Assembly (NCBI RefSeq): GCF_019670005.1
Contig: NZ_AP019783.1
Span: forward strand, 2,382,150-2,446,149
Source: Methylomagnum ishizawai
GTDB taxonomy: Bacteria; Pseudomonadota; Gammaproteobacteria; Methylococcales; Methylococcaceae
DNA: 64,000 nucleotides
Reading direction: 5' to 3'
The notes beneath the pieces were generated by a model. It was not told where the DNA came from. It saw only the letters and a program-made list of their open reading frames with translations, and ran no database searches. A program made the translations under genes and the position numbers. The number at the start of each line of letters is the position of its first letter. The first letter of the stretch is position 1. Of the stretch, positions 26,073 to 35,414 are shown one piece after another.

Positions 26073-26399
26073 TTAGAAGCGGCGACCGCCACCGAATCCG
26101 CCACCCCGCTTGCCGCCGAAGCCACCGCCGCCGCCGCCTTCACCGCGGTCCTCGCGGGGCCGGGCTTCGTTGACGGTCAGGCTGCGGCCGCCGACTTCCT
26201 TGCCGTGCAGGGCGGCGATGGCCGCCTGGGCCTGCTGGTCGGAACCCATTTCCACGAAGCCGAAACCCTTGGAGCGGCCGGTATCGCGGTCGGTGATGAC
26301 GTGCGCGGATTCCACCGTGCCGTGCGGGGCGAACATTTGCTCCAGCTCGCTATTGTTGACGGAATAGCTCAAGTTGCCGACGTACAATTTCTTACTCAC
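26073..26399 (-). CDS. RRM-type RNA-binding protein (cold-shock-like)
   Basis: 108 aa from GTG 26399-26397, with AGGAG 7 nt before. One RRM domain (residues about 3-78) with RNP2 LYVGNL and RNP1 KGFGFVEM; the C-terminal tail (residues 84-108) is Gly/Arg-rich. Bacterial proteins of this type bind single-stranded RNA and often rise in cold, acting as RNA chaperones. The adjacent RhlE-type RNA helicase (on the same strand, 390 nt upstream) may share function in RNA remodelling. Confidence 0.85.
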   Translation of the reverse strand: MSKKLYVGNLSYSVNNSELEQMFAPHGTVESAHVITDRDTGRSKGFGFVEMGSDQQAQAAIAALHGKEVGGRSLTVNEARPREDRGEGGGGGGFGGKRGGGFGGGRRF

Positions 26400-26792
26400 A
26401 GAAAACTCCTAAAGACAGATAGAACATAACTCACGAACCAGACCCGACCGAGCAACTTGTGACGAGCTCGCCGATTCACCCATAAATAAACAATGTTTCC
26501 GTCCGGGATTCTGTAGGTGGCTATCCCTATGGATATTCCCGAATCCCGTGGAGACTTGTTTTACCGCTCCCTACCGGCCAGGGGTTTCATGCCCCAGGCC
26601 ATCCTCCGCATTTCCCTCGCGGAGGTTTCCGACCACGCACGGACCGAAGCCCTGCGCGGCGGTTCATTCCTCGAAGAGGGGCCGAAGCTCCATCGCCAGG
26701 GTATCGGCTGGAGCTTCGCCCGCTTGAATCTGCCACGCCGTTCGTCGTTATTTCCAAGCCCGGCCCTGGCACCGGAACGGCCCGCCGCTGGC
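26400..26792. other. intergenic stretch between RRM and RhlE genes
   Basis: No gene that I trust. The first 120 bases beyond the RRM start are AT-richer and probably hold its promoter and long 5' UTR. The rest to 26792 is the region past the helicase stop, with no clear terminator. Confidence 0.4.
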
Positions 26793-28055
26793 TCAAAGGG
26801 CGCGGCGGCGCGGCCCATGCGTCCCGCGGCGTCCCGCGGAGCGCCGTTCGGGATGGGGGCCGCGCGGGCGGCTCCGGTAGGGCGGCGGCGCTTCGCCTGA
26901 CGGGTGGCCGGGGCTTTTTTCCGCCATCGCCACTTGCGCCGGGAGCCTGCGTCCCAGCAGCCGCTCGATATCCCTGAGCAGTTCTTTCTCGTCCTCGGAC
27001 ACCAGGGACACCGCTTCGCCGACGGCCCCGGCCCGGCCCGTGCGGCCGATGCGGTGGACGTAGTCCGCCGGGATGTTCGGCAGTTCGTAGTTCACCACAT
27101 GGGGTAGCTCGCGGATATCGAGGCCCCGGGCGGCGATATCGGTGGCGACCAGCACCTGCACCCGGTCCTGCTTGAAATCCTCCAGGGCTTTGGTGCGGAT
27201 CGACTGGCTCTTGTTGCCATGGATCACCGCGACCTGGAAGCCGTCCCGCTCCAATTGCTGGGCCAGGCGGTTGGCTCCGTGCTTGGTGCGGGTGAACACC
27301 AGGGTCTGGCCCCAAGCGTGGGAGTGCAGGAGGTGGGCGAGCAAGGCTTGCTTGCATTCCCGCTCGACATGGTAGACGCGCTGGTTGACGCTGGCGGCGG
27401 CGGTGTTGGGCGGGGCGACCTCGATGCCGAGCGGATGGCGCAGCAGGCCGCCGGCCAAGGCCCGGACCTCCGCCGAGAAGGTGGCCGAGAACAAGAGGTT
27501 CTGCCTGACCTTGGGCAGCAGCGAGAGGATGCGTTTAATATCGTGGATGAAGCCCATGTCCAACATGCGGTCGGCTTCGTCCAGCACCAGGAAGTCGACT
27601 TCGCCCAGCTTGGCCTGGCCTTGCTCGACCAGGTCGAGCAGGCGTCCGGGGGTGGCGACCAGGATATCGAGGCCGCGTTTGAGGGCGTCGATCTGGGGCT
27701 GCATCCCCACGCCGCCGAAGACGGTGGCGGAGCGGAGCGCCGTATGTTTGCCATAGGCGCGGATGCTGTCGCCGACCTGGGCGGCGAGTTCGCGGGTGGG
27801 GGCCAGGATCAGGGCGCGGGGGGCGCGGCCCTGGGCCGAGCGTTCGCCGGTGCGGCCCGCGTCGAGCAGTTTTTGCAGGAGGGGCAGGGTGAAGGCGGCG
27901 GTTTTACCGGTGCCGGTCTGGGCGGCGGCGAGCAGGTCGCGGCCCGCGAGTATGGCGGGAATGGCTTGTGCCTGGATGGGCGTGGGTGCCGTGTAACCCT
28001 GTTCCGCGATGGCCCGCAGCAGGGCTTTATCGAGGCCGAGAGAAGAAAATGCCAT
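26793..28055 (-). CDS. rhlE: DEAD-box RNA helicase RhlE
   Basis: 420 aa with all DEAD-box motifs in order: Q motif TPIQAQAIP, motif [10 protein letters not shown], Ia PTRELA, II DEAD ([11 protein letters not shown]), III SAT, and in the second domain [24 protein letters not shown] and [10 protein letters not shown]. The C-terminal tail of about 45 residues is basic and Arg/Pro-rich, likely RNA binding. It unwinds short RNA helices in ribosome assembly or mRNA decay. RhlE rather than RhlB/DbpA is chosen from the short N terminus and basic tail. Confidence 0.9.
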   Translation of the reverse strand: MAFSSLGLDKALLRAIAEQGYTAPTPIQAQAIPAILAGRDLLAAAQTGTGKTAAFTLPLLQKLLDAGRTGERSAQGRAPRALILAPTRELAAQVGDSIRAYGKHTALRSATVFGGVGMQPQIDALKRGLDILVATPGRLLDLVEQGQAKLGEVDFLVLDEADRMLDMGFIHDIKRILSLLPKVRQNLLFSATFSAEVRALAGGLLRHPLGIEVAPPNTAAASVNQRVYHVERECKQALLAHLLHSHAWGQTLVFTRTKHGANRLAQQLERDGFQVAVIHGNKSQSIRTKALEDFKQDRVQVLVATDIAARGLDIRELPHVVNYELPNIPADYVHRIGRTGRAGAVGEAVSLVSEDEKELLRDIERLLGRRLPAQVAMAEKSPGHPSGEAPPPYRSRPRGPHPERRSAGRRGTHGPRRRAL

Positions 28056-28526
28056 GGAGTATCCCTAAGTTCCGCCTGTCCTGGGGTTCCGCTGGGGAAC
28101 GGGTGCGAAGCGGCGGATGGTGTTTAACGGGACGCGGCGGGGCCGCGCTGGGTTTGCTGGAGGAAGGAAGCGAGTCAAAGGCCACCGGGTGGCGTCCGTG
28201 GGGGAAAGGGCCGGATCGATCCTCGTGGCGGGGAACTATCCGCCGCCGCGACAAACTGTGCAAAGCATACCGTTATTTTGGAACGATTGCTAATGCTCGG
28301 GCCCGTCGGGCGATTAAGGGCCGGGCGGGGCGCGGGGTGGCGCTGGATTACCGTTATCCGGGCGGTTTTGCCGGGCCTTGGTTTCCTTGCCGAGATAATC
28401 CGGGATTATGCTGGGTAGGAAATCCGTTCCATCCTTTCCGGCGGCGTGGCCAATAACGATGGGCGCGGCAATGGTGTAGACTCTGCCCATTTTCAGCCCT
28501 ACCGACCCATCTCGAAGGATAACCCC
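28056..28526. other. divergent intergenic region (rhlE / small secreted protein)
   Basis: No gene found in about 470 bases. An AT-richer patch near 28255-28300 probably contains the rhlE promoter; the plus-strand gene has AAGGAT before its start at 28527. Nothing else is clear. Confidence 0.4.
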
Positions 28527-28859
28527 ATGAAAATACGCTTGTTCCTGTCTTTGTTCCTGCTTTGCGCCGCGCTGGTTCCAGGCGGGGCCGCCGCCGACCC
28601 CAGGGATGAACGCAACCTGCATCCATTCGCCATCCTGGCCGATCTGGTGTTGCTGCGGCCTTTCGGTTTGGCGCTGACCGTGGGCGGGGCGGGGGTGTTC
28701 ATCGCCACCACGCCTTTTGCCGGTATCGCTTCCATCGCCCCGCCCCACGACGCCTTGCAGAAAAGTAGCGAGATGCTGGTGCTGGCCCCGGCGGCGTTCA
28801 CCTTCATGCGGCCGCTGGGCGATTTCAGCTACCAGATGGGCGGCGTCTATTCCCGCTGA
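28527..28859 (+). CDS. small membrane/secreted hypothetical protein
   Basis: 110 aa from ATG 28527, with AAGGAT 8 nt upstream. Signal peptide or anchor at residues 1-22 (KIRLFLSLFLLCAALVPGGAAA), then an ILADLVLLRPFGLALTVGGAGVFI hydrophobic segment and a FTFMRPLGDF motif at the end. Proteins with this VxRPxGL-hydrophobic-FxxVRPxG plan occur widely in proteobacteria without known function. Convergent with the dipeptidase gene 12 nt away. Confidence 0.65.
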   Translation: MKIRLFLSLFLLCAALVPGGAAADPRDERNLHPFAILADLVLLRPFGLALTVGGAGVFIATTPFAGIASIAPPHDALQKSSEMLVLAPAAFTFMRPLGDFSYQMGGVYSR

Positions 28860-28871
28860 GCCGGGCGCGGC

Positions 28872-29540
28872 CTACCGCGCCAGCTCGGCGAAGCTCGTAT
28901 CCAGCACCCGATAGGCCCGCCAGTCCTTGTGGTTGAAATGCCACCATTCGTTGGGGTCCACGCTGAAGCCCTGGGTTTCCATCGCCCGCCGCAATAAATC
29001 CCGCATCCGCCGGGTCTCGGGCGGGCCGCCTGTGTAGTCGGGATGCGCCCGTTCCGAGAATTCGTCGTAGCCGCTGGGCATCGCCACTTCCTTCCCCGTC
29101 CGCAACTCGTACAGCCCGACATCGACTGCGCAGCCCCGGTTGTGTTTGGAGCCGGTTTTGGGATCGGCCACGAAGCCGATGGTCCGCTCGTGCGGGCTGG
29201 CGGCATCCCACAGCGCCTGGGTCACGGACCAGGGCCGGTAGGCGTCGTAGATCAACAGGCCGTAGCCCAATGCCAGCAGGTTCCGGTTGACGCGGACCAG
29301 GGCTTCGGCGGCGGGCCGTTGCAGGAAGGCTTTGGGCTCGGGGTAGAGCGGATGGCCGGTGAAGTTGTTGGCCGTGGCGTAGCGGATATCGGTGTGGATG
29401 CGCGGGTCGAGTTGGATGACCTCGGCGAAATCGGGGTCGCGGAACGGGCCGGGTTCTTTGGGCGGGGTGGAGCGGCAGCCCGCCGCCACCGCCAATAATA
29501 GGCTCAGCATCAAGCGCAAAAACCGGGTTGAATGGACCAT
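28872..29540 (-). CDS. VanX-type D-Ala-D-Ala dipeptidase, lipoprotein
   Basis: 222 aa. Signal peptide with a lipobox-like AAGC at residues about 19-22, so it is likely anchored to the outer membrane or periplasm. The M15D/VanX domain has IYDAYRPWS (Arg), SKHNRGCAVDV with the zinc-binding His and Asp, and EWWHFN giving the catalytic Glu and third zinc ligand. It would split D-Ala-D-Ala-type dipeptides during cell-wall recycling. The lipoprotein anchor marks it as a DdpX/VanX-like chromosomal enzyme, not a resistance gene. Confidence 0.8.
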   Translation of the reverse strand: MVHSTRFLRLMLSLLLAVAAGCRSTPPKEPGPFRDPDFAEVIQLDPRIHTDIRYATANNFTGHPLYPEPKAFLQRPAAEALVRVNRNLLALGYGLLIYDAYRPWSVTQALWDAASPHERTIGFVADPKTGSKHNRGCAVDVGLYELRTGKEVAMPSGYDEFSERAHPDYTGGPPETRRMRDLLRRAMETQGFSVDPNEWWHFNHKDWRAYRVLDTSFAELAR

Positions 29541-29570
29541 GGGATCGCTCCTCGCAGTGGGTTGGGACGC

Positions 29571-31235
29571 CTATTTGCCTTGCCGCCGCCAGCGTTCGAC
29601 GATGCCGTCCATATCGAGGTCGTCCGGGCCTTCCCGCCAATAGGTGTAGAAATCGGCGTCGTTGCTGTTGGGCGTGGGGTCGGGTTTGAAAATCTGGCTG
29701 CGGGTTGGCAGCGGGATGGCCTCGCCCAGGATCATGGCCTCGCCCCGGCCCAGCGAGGTGAGGATATCCACCAAATCGGCCTCGCCTTCCGGCACCAGCT
29801 TGCGGACATAGGCTTGGTCGTCCGGGTTGGTGATGCGGAGGCAGACATAGGTGCCGCACTGCGACAGCACGGTTTCCGACAAATCCTTGGGCCTTTGGGT
29901 CACCACCGCCAGCCCCACGCCGTATTTGCGGCCTTCCTTGGCGATGCGTTCCATGGATTTGCGGGTGCCTTCGTACTGGGTGCCGTGTTCGCGGGGAATA
30001 TAGGAATGGGCTTCCTCGCACACCAGTAGGATGGGGAACTCCCGGTTCTTGGGGTTCCAGTAATTGAACTCGAACGCCAGCCGCCCGATCTGGGCCGACA
30101 CCGTGGGCCTGACATCGAAGGGCACCGGGCTGAGGTCGATCACGGTGATTTGCCGTTTGGGGTTGCCCAGCCCCACGAAATCGCGCAGCAGCCCCACCAT
30201 GGTTTCCGAACGGTTGCGGCGCTTGGGATTGAGCAGGAAGTCGTAGCGCACATCGCTCAGGCGGCTGTGCAGCTTGATGAGGAATTCGTCGAACTGCCCG
30301 AACAGCGGACCCTTGGTCTTGCCGAAGTCGGTGCGCATCTCGTTGGCTTCTTTGAAACTCCTATAGACCTCCTGGATCGGGAAATGGATGGGCGAATCCA
30401 GCGACACCGTTTCCATCCCCAGGGTCTTGGCCGATTGTTGCTTGAGGGCCAGGATGGTTTCGCGGAAGAACGCGGTCTGCACCGAGGCGCCGGGGTCGTT
30501 GCGGTCGATGAACAGGTCGCATAGTTCGGCGAAGGTCATCAGCCAATAGGGGATTTCCAGGCGGCGGGCGTCGAGGTGGCGGGTTTGGTCGGGCTTGAAG
30601 GCGGCGGAGACCTGCATGTCCTGCTTGTCGGTCCAGTAATACTCGCCGTGCAAATCCAACAGGATGATATGGGCCTTGGGCATGGCCTTGACCATGTGTT
30701 GGATCAGGCTGGCGACCGACCAGGATTTGCCCGAGCCGGATTGGCCGAGGATGGCGAAATGGCGGCTGAACATCGCGGTCGGGTCCAGATGCACGCCCAC
30801 CGTGGGATGGCTGCGGAGATAGGCCGGGGTGAAGCCGAAGCGCTTGTTGTGGGTGAAGATGGCGTTGATCTCGGCGGCGGAGACCATGTGCAATTCCGCG
30901 CCCGGCGTCGGGAAGCGCCCGACCCCGCGGCGGAAACCGCCCTTGGGATCGATCTCGCCCAGCGGGGTGATGGAGAGGAGGCTGCCGGCGGCGGAACGGC
31001 AGGACGCGCCGTTCAGGGCGGTGCGGTCGGCCTGGATGTGGTTGATAAGGCCGAGGATCCGGCTTTGGTGCTGGCGTACCGAGATATAGGCGCCGACCTG
31101 GCCGACCACTTCGGGTTTGCCATCGACTTCGAGCGTGGCTTGGAAGCCTTCCGCCTCGGACAGGAGCTGGCCTTGGAAGCGGCCCGCCCGTACTTCGAGG
31201 AGATGGCCGATGAGGGTGTTGGAGGTGTCCGCCAT
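29571..31235 (-). CDS. HerA-like ATPase (DUF87/DUF853)
   Basis: 554 aa from ATG 31235 (MADTSNTLIG). Upstream sequence opens into a low-quality extension, so this start is chosen. An N-terminal HAS-barrel-like domain (LLEVRAGRFQGQLLSEAEG) precedes a RecA-fold ATPase: Walker A GQSGSGKSW, Walker B ILLVCEEAHSY and a VTQRPKDLS sensor motif. HerA hexamers pump DNA, usually with NurA nuclease, but no nurA is adjacent here, so the partner is unclear. Some HerA homologues act in antiphage defence with SIR2 or nuclease partners; none is visible here. Confidence 0.75.
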   Translation of the reverse strand: MADTSNTLIGHLLEVRAGRFQGQLLSEAEGFQATLEVDGKPEVVGQVGAYISVRQHQSRILGLINHIQADRTALNGASCRSAAGSLLSITPLGEIDPKGGFRRGVGRFPTPGAELHMVSAAEINAIFTHNKRFGFTPAYLRSHPTVGVHLDPTAMFSRHFAILGQSGSGKSWSVASLIQHMVKAMPKAHIILLDLHGEYYWTDKQDMQVSAAFKPDQTRHLDARRLEIPYWLMTFAELCDLFIDRNDPGASVQTAFFRETILALKQQSAKTLGMETVSLDSPIHFPIQEVYRSFKEANEMRTDFGKTKGPLFGQFDEFLIKLHSRLSDVRYDFLLNPKRRNRSETMVGLLRDFVGLGNPKRQITVIDLSPVPFDVRPTVSAQIGRLAFEFNYWNPKNREFPILLVCEEAHSYIPREHGTQYEGTRKSMERIAKEGRKYGVGLAVVTQRPKDLSETVLSQCGTYVCLRITNPDDQAYVRKLVPEGEADLVDILTSLGRGEAMILGEAIPLPTRSQIFKPDPTPNSNDADFYTYWREGPDDLDMDGIVERWRRQGK

Positions 31236-31572
31236 GCTGAACTCCGGGACGATGGGGTTGGGGGGTGGGGAAGCGCGGGATGTCGCGCCCGCCGGTATTA
31301 TCGGCCCAACATGGGGGCCGGACTCAAGCCGGGTCGAGCGGCGGCGGCGGGTGGCTTGGAAGTCCGCCGCCGCCGCCCGCGAACTCCCGCCGTCCGGCTG
31401 GATCGAAGTCTTCCAAGGCGTCCCGGCCGGCCGGGCAATTGAGCGCCCCGCCCGGCGCTTCCATGGGAATTGGACTGCGCCCCCGGCCTTGTTATGCTTG
31501 GCGTCCACCGCCGCAAGGGGCGGAAACGTATCCCGCCCGGCCCATGGGCCGACGACCACGAGAAGAACGATC
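31236..31572. other. divergent intergenic region (herA-like / pepN)
   Basis: 337 GC-rich bases with no gene I can support. It presumably holds the promoters of both divergent genes; no clear -10/-35 pair stands out. Confidence 0.4.
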
Positions 31573-34233
31573 ATGCGCGAGCCAACCCCCAGAGCCATCC
31601 ATCTCAAGGACTACACCCCGCCGGAATATTTGGTCGATACCGTCGATCTGTTTTTCGAACTGGATGAGGAAAACACCCGTGTCACCGCCAAACTGCGGGT
31701 GCGCCGCAATCCGGACGCCGTGGGCGGGGGCGGGGGCGGGGAGTTGGAGTTGAGCGGGGAGGATTTGATCTTGGAGTCGCTCAGGCTGAACGGTCGGCCC
31801 TGGTCGGGTTCCCGTTACCGGCTCACCCCGGAAGCCTTGTTCCTGCCCGGCGTCCCCGACCGCGCTTTCGATCTCGAAATCGTCACCCGGCTCAATCCCA
31901 AGGCCAACACCGCGCTGGAGGGGCTTTATCTCTCCAACGGCATGTTCTGCACCCAATGCGAGGCCCAAGGCTTCCGCAAGATCACTTATTTTCCCGACCG
32001 GCCCGATGTGATGGCGGTCTATACCACCACCCTGGTCGCCGACCGCGGCCGCTATCCGGTGCTGCTTTCCAACGGCAATCCCATCGCCCAGGGCGAATTG
32101 AAAAATGGCCGCCATTGGGTGAAGTGGGAAGACCCGTTCAAGAAGCCGTGTTATCTGTTCGCCCTGGTGGCGGGGCGCTTGGCCTGCCTGGAGGAGGATT
32201 ACCGCACCGCGTCCGGGCGGAGGGTGAAGCTACAAATCTTCGCCGAGCCGCACGACCTCGACAAATGTGGCCACGCCATGCAGTCGCTGCGCAACGCCAT
32301 GCGTTGGGACGAGGAAACCTATGGCCGCGAATACGATCTCGACCTCTACATGATCGTCGCCGTCAACCATTTCAATATGGGCGCGATGGAGAACAAGGGG
32401 CTGAATATCTTCAACACCAAATATGTGCTGGCCCGGCCCGACACCGCCACCGACACCGATTACGAGCATATCGAGGGCGTGATCGGCCATGAGTATTTCC
32501 ATAACTGGACCGGCAACCGCATCACCTGCCGCGATTGGTTCCAGCTCAGCTTGAAGGAAGGGCTGACGGTGTTCCGCGACCAGGAATTTTCCGCCTCGCG
32601 CACTTCGCGCCCGGTCAAGCGCATCGATTCGGTGAACATGCTGAGGACGCGGCAATTCGCCGAGGATTCCGGTCCCCTGGCCCATCCGGTGCGGCCCGAG
32701 TCCTATATCGAGATCAATAATTTCTACACCATGACCGTGTACGAGAAAGGCGCGGAAGTGGTGCGGATGATCCACACCTTGCTGGGCGCGGAGGGTTTCC
32801 GCCGCGGCAGCGACCTGTATTTCCAGCGCCACGACGGACAGGCGGTGACCTGCGACGATTTCGTCAAATGCATGGAGGATGCCAACGGGGTCGATCTGGC
32901 CCAGTTCCGGCGCTGGTATAGCCAGGCCGGGACGCCGGAACTCCACCTCCACGCCGTCTACGACGCCGCCAGCCGCAGCCTCGCCCTCACCGTCCGCCAG
33001 AATTGCCCGCCCACGCCGGGGCAGCCGGTGAAGCAGCCGTTCCATATCCCGCTGGCCGTGGGTTTGCTGGGGCCGGATGGCCGGGAGTTGCCGCTACGGC
33101 TGGAAGGCGAGGCCGCGCCCCACCCGGAAAATACCCGCGTCCTGCATGTCCAGGCCCAGGAGCAACGGTTCCGCTTCGTCGATCTGCCGGCCAAGCCGGT
33201 GGTTTCGGCCCTGCGGGGTTTTTCCGCACCGGTCAAGTTGCATGTGGAGCGCAGCCCGCAGGAACTGGCCTTCCTGTGCGCCCACGACCCGGATTTCTTC
33301 AACCGCTGGGACGCCGGGCAGGAACTCGCCACCCGCGCCCTGCTGAGGCTGGTGCCGCGCTGGGCGGTGGGCGAGACATCCAAACCGCTGGAGCCCTTGT
33401 TGCTGGAAGTCTTCCGCGCCCTGGTCGCGGGGGAATGGGAGGATCGGTCCTATCAAGCCTTGTTGCTGACCCTGCCCTCCGAGGAATATGTCGGCACGGC
33501 CATGAAAGCCATCGATCCCGAAGCGATCCATGCCGCCCGGCAATGGGTCAAGCGGGAACTGGCGGTCCAGCTGGAGGCGGATTTCCTGCGGCTTTACCAA
33601 GCCTGCCACGAGGACCGCCGCGACCGTTTCGACGCCGTGACCATGGGCCGCCGCCGCCTCAAGAACACCTGCCTCGCCTATTTGGGGGAATTGGAAACCG
33701 GGGCCGCCCAGCGTCTGGCCGTGCGCCAATTCCGCGGATCCCATACCATGACCGACCGCATCGCCGCGCTTTCGGTCATCGTCAACAGCCTCAATCCAGA
33801 GCGCGAGGCGTGCCTGGACGAGTTCTACCAACAATGGAAGGACGAATCCCTGGTGGTCGGCAAGTGGTTTTCGATCCAGGCCACCTGCCATCTGCCCGGC
33901 ACCTTGGACCGGGTGCGGGCCTTGATCGCCCATCCGGCCTTCGATTTCAAGATGCCGAATCATGTGCGTTCCCTGATCGGGGCGTTCTCGCAGTCCAATC
34001 CGGTCAACTTCCACGCCAAGGACGGGGCGGGCTACGCCTTCCTGGCCGACCATGTGATCGAACTCAACACCATCAACCCGCAGATCGCCGCCCGTTTGCT
34101 GACCGCGCTGACCCCGTGGCGGCGTTACGACGACGAGCGCCAGCGCTTGATGTGCCTGCAATTGCAACGGGTGGCGGGGACCTCGAACATCTCCAAGGAT
34201 GTGTACGAAGTCGCGATGAAAAGCTTGTCCTGA
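31573..34233 (+). CDS. pepN: aminopeptidase N
   Basis: 886 aa from ATG 31573 (MREPTPRAIHLKDYTPPEYLVD), matching E. coli PepN layout. M1 metallopeptidase with the exopeptidase motif GAMENKG (about residue 260-266), the zinc site HEYFHNW (HExxH) and the third ligand Glu in LKEGLTVFRDQEFS 19 residues on. The C-terminal alpha-helical domain extends to residue 886. Cytosolic enzyme trimming N-terminal amino acids from peptides. Longer start 31117 is rejected because its added residues come from the divergent herA-like region. Confidence 0.93.
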   Translation: MREPTPRAIHLKDYTPPEYLVDTVDLFFELDEENTRVTAKLRVRRNPDAVGGGGGGELELSGEDLILESLRLNGRPWSGSRYRLTPEALFLPGVPDRAFDLEIVTRLNPKANTALEGLYLSNGMFCTQCEAQGFRKITYFPDRPDVMAVYTTTLVADRGRYPVLLSNGNPIAQGELKNGRHWVKWEDPFKKPCYLFALVAGRLACLEEDYRTASGRRVKLQIFAEPHDLDKCGHAMQSLRNAMRWDEETYGREYDLDLYMIVAVNHFNMGAMENKGLNIFNTKYVLARPDTATDTDYEHIEGVIGHEYFHNWTGNRITCRDWFQLSLKEGLTVFRDQEFSASRTSRPVKRIDSVNMLRTRQFAEDSGPLAHPVRPESYIEINNFYTMTVYEKGAEVVRMIHTLLGAEGFRRGSDLYFQRHDGQAVTCDDFVKCMEDANGVDLAQFRRWYSQAGTPELHLHAVYDAASRSLALTVRQNCPPTPGQPVKQPFHIPLAVGLLGPDGRELPLRLEGEAAPHPENTRVLHVQAQEQRFRFVDLPAKPVVSALRGFSAPVKLHVERSPQELAFLCAHDPDFFNRWDAGQELATRALLRLVPRWAVGETSKPLEPLLLEVFRALVAGEWEDRSYQALLLTLPSEEYVGTAMKAIDPEAIHAARQWVKRELAVQLEADFLRLYQACHEDRRDRFDAVTMGRRRLKNTCLAYLGELETGAAQRLAVRQFRGSHTMTDRIAALSVIVNSLNPEREACLDEFYQQWKDESLVVGKWFSIQATCHLPGTLDRVRALIAHPAFDFKMPNHVRSLIGAFSQSNPVNFHAKDGAGYAFLADHVIELNTINPQIAARLLTALTPWRRYDDERQRLMCLQLQRVAGTSNISKDVYEVAMKSLS

Positions 34234-34234
34234 G

Positions 34235-34320
34235 GCCCGCGCTAGGGGGCACCCCGATCCTGGGGTCGGCGCGGGCCGGGGGGCGGAGGGGTCGGCACCG
34301 CCGTCCTGGTGCCGGCATCC
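34235..34320. terminator. GC-rich hairpins between convergent pepN and DUF2892 genes
   Basis: GGCCCGCGC near 34234 pairs with GCGCGGGCC near 34270-34280, and CGGCACC/GGTGCCG form a second stem around 34293-34315. There is no long T-tract on either strand, so termination is plausible but not sure. Confidence 0.35.
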
Positions 34321-34333
34321 CCGTCGTGGGGGG

Positions 34334-34747
34334 TTAGGCGGCGGGTTTTTCTTCGGCGGTCGGGGCGGCCTCGGCGGATGCCTCGGTCTCGGCGGCGGCT
34401 TCCGCCGGGGTGGCGGGTTCTTCCGCTACGGTCGCGGGGGCTTCCGGCGTGGCGGCGGCCTCGGGTTCGGCCGGGGTGGCCGGACCGCCGCAGCAAGCGC
34501 CGCCGTGGGCGTGGGTTTCGGCCTGGGCCGTTCCGCCACAGCTTCCCGCGCCACAGTTCGTGTCCTTGCCCATCAGGGTATAGACCGGGCAGCTACCCAA
34601 CAGCCCGGTGGCGAGCGGCACCAAGCCGATGAAACCCCAAGCGCCGACGACGCCGGCCCCGGCCAGCACCGTCAAGAGTCCACCCGCGCCGATGCGGATG
34701 TATTTTTCCGTCGGGCCGATGTTCTTCTTGCATAGATCGATAGCCAT
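34334..34747 (-). CDS. DUF2892 (YgaP-type) membrane protein with acidic tail
   Basis: 137 aa. Residues 1-62 are the DUF2892 unit: CKKNIGPTEKYIRIGAGG, then two membrane helices (LLTVLAGAGVVGAWGFIGLVPLATGLLG), ending SCPVYTLMG. A Cys/His-containing stretch follows (NCGAGSCGG, HAHGGACCGG), then a low-complexity Ala/Pro/Glu tail of about 55 residues. The Cys-rich part could bind metal or react with sulfur species. The tail is unusual for this family. The DUF2892 unit is often fused to rhodanese in YgaP, but no rhodanese is here. Confidence 0.7.
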   Translation of the reverse strand: MAIDLCKKNIGPTEKYIRIGAGGLLTVLAGAGVVGAWGFIGLVPLATGLLGSCPVYTLMGKDTNCGAGSCGGTAQAETHAHGGACCGGPATPAEPEAAATPEAPATVAEEPATPAEAAAETEASAEAAPTAEEKPAA

Positions 34748-34873
34748 ACGTACCTCCTCCTCTTCGCTGGTTTTATTTATGGAAGTGGCGAACCGATACC
34801 AGTCCGCCGGGGAGGAAGATAGCGCTTTGTTGTGACGAACGCTACTGTTGTAGCGGGCCGGTGGAGCGCCCCG

Positions 34874-35251
34874 CTACACGATCAGCGCGAGGACCAGCAA
34901 GGCCACCAGGACCACGAGGGCCGCCGGCCAGCGCAGCGACGAGCGCATGGCTTCGAGCCGCGCCTTTTCTTCTTCCCACCACAGCGGCGTCTGGGTTTTC
35001 AGCCTTTGCACGGCGGTGTTGGCCTTCTTGAGCCCCACGATCATCAACAGGGTGAACACCCCGAAGCCCAGCCAGGCCGTCACCATCTGGGCCTCGTACA
35101 GGGTCAGCCCCACATGTTCCAGGACGGTGTCGACCAGCAGTTCCAGGATTTCCAGCACGATCAGGACGGCGTGCAGCAGCAGTTCCAAGAGCGCGTGCCA
35201 CCAAAACACCAGGATCAAGATTCCACTGCCGATCAAGAGCGCTTTTTTCAT
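34874..35251 (-). CDS. small membrane protein of unknown function
   Basis: 125 aa from ATG 35251-35249 (MKKALLIGSGILILVFWWHALLELLLH). Three or so hydrophobic segments: N-terminal 1-35, a LGFGVFTLLMIVGL segment near residue 65, and a C-terminal WPAALVVLVALLVLALIV at 108-125. Between them is a charged LKTQTPLWWEEEKARLEAMRSS stretch. No family recognised. The preceding 160 nt up to amtB has no gene. Confidence 0.6.
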   Translation of the reverse strand: MKKALLIGSGILILVFWWHALLELLLHAVLIVLEILELLVDTVLEHVGLTLYEAQMVTAWLGFGVFTLLMIVGLKKANTAVQRLKTQTPLWWEEEKARLEAMRSSLRWPAALVVLVALLVLALIV

Positions 35252-35414
35252 GCTGTACGACTCGTTATGGCCCCGCGGCGGGTGACACGGGGGCGCGAGG
35301 GACGGGGTGGTGGGCGGGCTCGGCGCGGCCGGCCCGGTGCGCGGCATGGACCGTGCCGCGGCGGGGCACATTATCGCCCAGGACGGTCGGAATGGCGACA
35401 CGGGCCGGGAGGCT

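Noticed and set aside
26517-26900. 127-codon plus-strand frame between the RRM and RhlE genes
   Set aside because: No ribosome site, arginine/proline-rich end that overlaps the helicase gene; not protein-like.
29571-31235. HerA-like ATPase as part of an antiphage system
   Set aside because: No SIR2, NurA or other defence gene is next to it; neighbours are a dipeptidase and pepN.
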